A DNA stretch of 64,000 bases, taken from NCBI RefSeq assembly GCF_025770735.1, contig NZ_JAODPB010000002.1, positions 248,001 to 312,000 of the forward strand. Direction: 5' to 3'. Under the pieces are notes generated by a model. It saw nothing but the letters and a program-made list of their open reading frames with translations, ran no database searches and was not told the DNA's origin. Positions 62,814-64,000 of this stretch are shown here, in pieces. The translations under genes were made by a program, and so were the position numbers. This stretch comes from Shouchella tritolerans (GTDB lineage: Bacteria > Bacillota > Bacilli > Bacillales > Bacillaceae_D). Within the stretch, counting starts at the first letter, position 1. Each line of letters begins with the position of its first letter.

Positions 62814-64000
62814 ATGCAGTCTGCCCATTTGCAGGAAAAAAGACAAGCGCCTGATCGTGAAATCGTCTATAACAGCCAATGCCCTTTTTGTAGTGTACAA
62901 TGCAAGATGCAATTGATTGAACGCAAGTACGAACATAAAACATCATACGACGTTGTTGGCATAGAGAACCCTACATCTAAAGGCCGTTTATGTGTAAAAG
63001 GGCTGAATGCTCACCAACACGCATTTCATGCCAATCGGCTTACACAACCGCTGGCCAAAGTAAATGGAACATGGCTGCCCATTAGTTGGGATGATGCACT
63101 GAAACAAATCGCCGAAAACGTTCAGGCGATTCAACAAAAAGATGGGCATGATGCAATGGCCGTATATGGAAGCGCCTCAATTACAAATGAAGAAGCATAT
63201 TTGCTTGGGAAATTTGCCCGTGTAGCCTTGAAATCAAGGCATATTGACTATAACGGACGGCTTTGTATGTCGGCTGCTGCTTCAGCTGCTACATCTGCAT
63301 TTGGAATAGATCGAGGTTTAACCAATTCGCTTGAAGACGTTCTGTTTGCGGAATGTGTGATGTTGGTAGGAACTAATTTAGCTGAATGCCAACCAACGCT
63401 GATGCCTTACATTGAAGAAGCGAAAAAGAACGGCGCTTTTCTGATTGTTGTTGATCCAAGGGAAACGGCAACTGCGCAGCTGGCCGATTTGCACATAAAG
63501 CTAAAACCAGGTACAGACGCGGCTTTAGCAAATGGGTTGTTGAAATGTATCTTGGAAGGTGGCTACGAAAATGCCGCTTTCATCCAAAAACGGGTTGAAG
63601 GGTTTGAGGAAGTCAAAGCCCATATTGACAAGCTTAAACTTGAAAACATAGCCGAGCAAACAGGCGTCTGTGGCGATGTGATCATCAAGGCGGCTGAAAC
63701 ATTTGCTAAGGCAAGAACAGGGATGATTTTTACGGCAAGAGGCGTTGAGCAGCAAACAAACGGATCAATGGCTGTCCGCAATTTCCTGAATGTTCTAATG
63801 GTTACAGGGAAGTTAGGCAAACATGCCTGTGGATTTGCGGCGGTTACTGGACAAAGTAACGGCCAAGGGGCAAGGGAACATGGTCAAAAAGCCGATCAGC
63901 TTCCAGGATACCGTTCAATCGAAAATGAAGCACATCGCGCTCATATTGCCGCTATTTGGGGGATTTTGCCTGAACAGTTGCCAAGGAAGGGTGTCTCTGC
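62814..64000 (+). CDS. nasC: Assimilatory nitrate reductase catalytic subunit, 5' part
   Basis: This molybdopterin enzyme reduces nitrate to nitrite. 395 codons are visible with an open frame to the window edge. The N-terminal 4Fe-4S motif is CPFCSVQC with a further Cys in KGRLCVKG (Cys23, Cys26, Cys30, Cys60), and LCMSAAASAATSAFGIDRG, VVDPRETATAQLADLH and GQSNGQGAREHGQKADQLPG fit the MopB/NasA family. The start has only a distant GGAGGG about 12 bases away, so translation may depend on nasB. It follows nasB by 36 bases. Confidence 0.95.
   Translation, partial: MQSAHLQEKRQAPDREIVYNSQCPFCSVQCKMQLIERKYEHKTSYDVVGIENPTSKGRLCVKGLNAHQHAFHANRLTQPLAKVNGTWLPISWDDALKQIAENVQAIQQKDGHDAMAVYGSASITNEEAYLLGKFARVALKSRHIDYNGRLCMSAAASAATSAFGIDRGLTNSLEDVLFAECVMLVGTNLAECQPTLMPYIEEAKKNGAFLIVVDPRETATAQLADLHIKLKPGTDAALANGLLKCILEGGYENAAFIQKRVEGFEEVKAHIDKLKLENIAEQTGVCGDVIIKAAETFAKARTGMIFTARGVEQQTNGSMAVRNFLNVLMVTGKLGKHACGFAAVTGQSNGQGAREHGQKADQLPGYRSIENEAHRAHIAAIWGILPEQLPRKGVS

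Overview
The window looks like chromosome of an alkaliphilic Bacillaceae of the Alkalihalobacillus (Bacillus) clausii / halodurans type. The evidence is low-GC Firmicute codon use, T-box and SAM-I leaders, sigma-K, a CymR-type Rrf2 regulator, and a gene order hisS-aspS ... tcdA, rarA, cymR, cysteine desulfurase, mnmA, TPR, recD2 ... alaS, yrzL, ruvX, yrzB, mltG, yrrM, udk, greA, yrrS, mtnN, yrhC that follows the Bacillus subtilis yrv/yrr region. The species name is an inference.

Layout: 1-2.7 kb holds the end of a ThuA-like gene, a Gfo/Idh/MocA oxidoreductase, a serine hydrolase and a small ORF. 2.7-8.3 kb is the housekeeping block: a T-box leader with hisS-aspS, a SAM-I riboswitch with a homoserine dehydrogenase, a small minus-strand gene, and a 6S RNA gene. 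8.6-12.7 kb is an accessory insert: a DHA2 drug exporter with a divergent TetR regulator, a probable interspersed repeat between them, and a SAM-I-controlled MetE-like methionine synthase on the minus strand. 12.9-36 kb returns to core genes for tRNA modification, recombination, cysteine control and peptidoglycan processing, plus LigD/Ku end joining, MtnN and YrhC.

36-42.4 kb is a minus-strand oligopeptide ABC operon headed by a TetR regulator. 42.8-45.7 kb is a secreted multidomain alpha-amylase behind a cre site. 45.9 kb holds a divergent ribosomal protein L11 paralogue altered at the segment where thiopeptide antibiotics bind, preceded by two strong inverted repeats; I rate it the most interesting item. 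It is followed by a Nudix hydrolase, lipoate ligase, a YfcC transporter divergent from an M20 amidohydrolase, and a BASS-family transporter that appears translationally coupled to a 23-residue leader ORF. 52-54.3 kb carries an uninterrupted sigK and a CNNM/CorC-type membrane protein. 54.3-56.1 kb is sparse and holds three small genes, two of them 54-56 codons long, and one decayed duplicate.

56.2-64 kb is an assimilatory nitrate/nitrite operon (nasF-D-E-B-C order) behind a perfect TnrA box; the nitrate reductase gene runs off the window end. Functionally the nas genes make ammonium from nitrate and supply siroheme. The two SAM-I switches tie the homoserine and methionine steps to S-adenosylmethionine level, while T-boxes couple hisS/aspS and alaS to uncharged tRNA.
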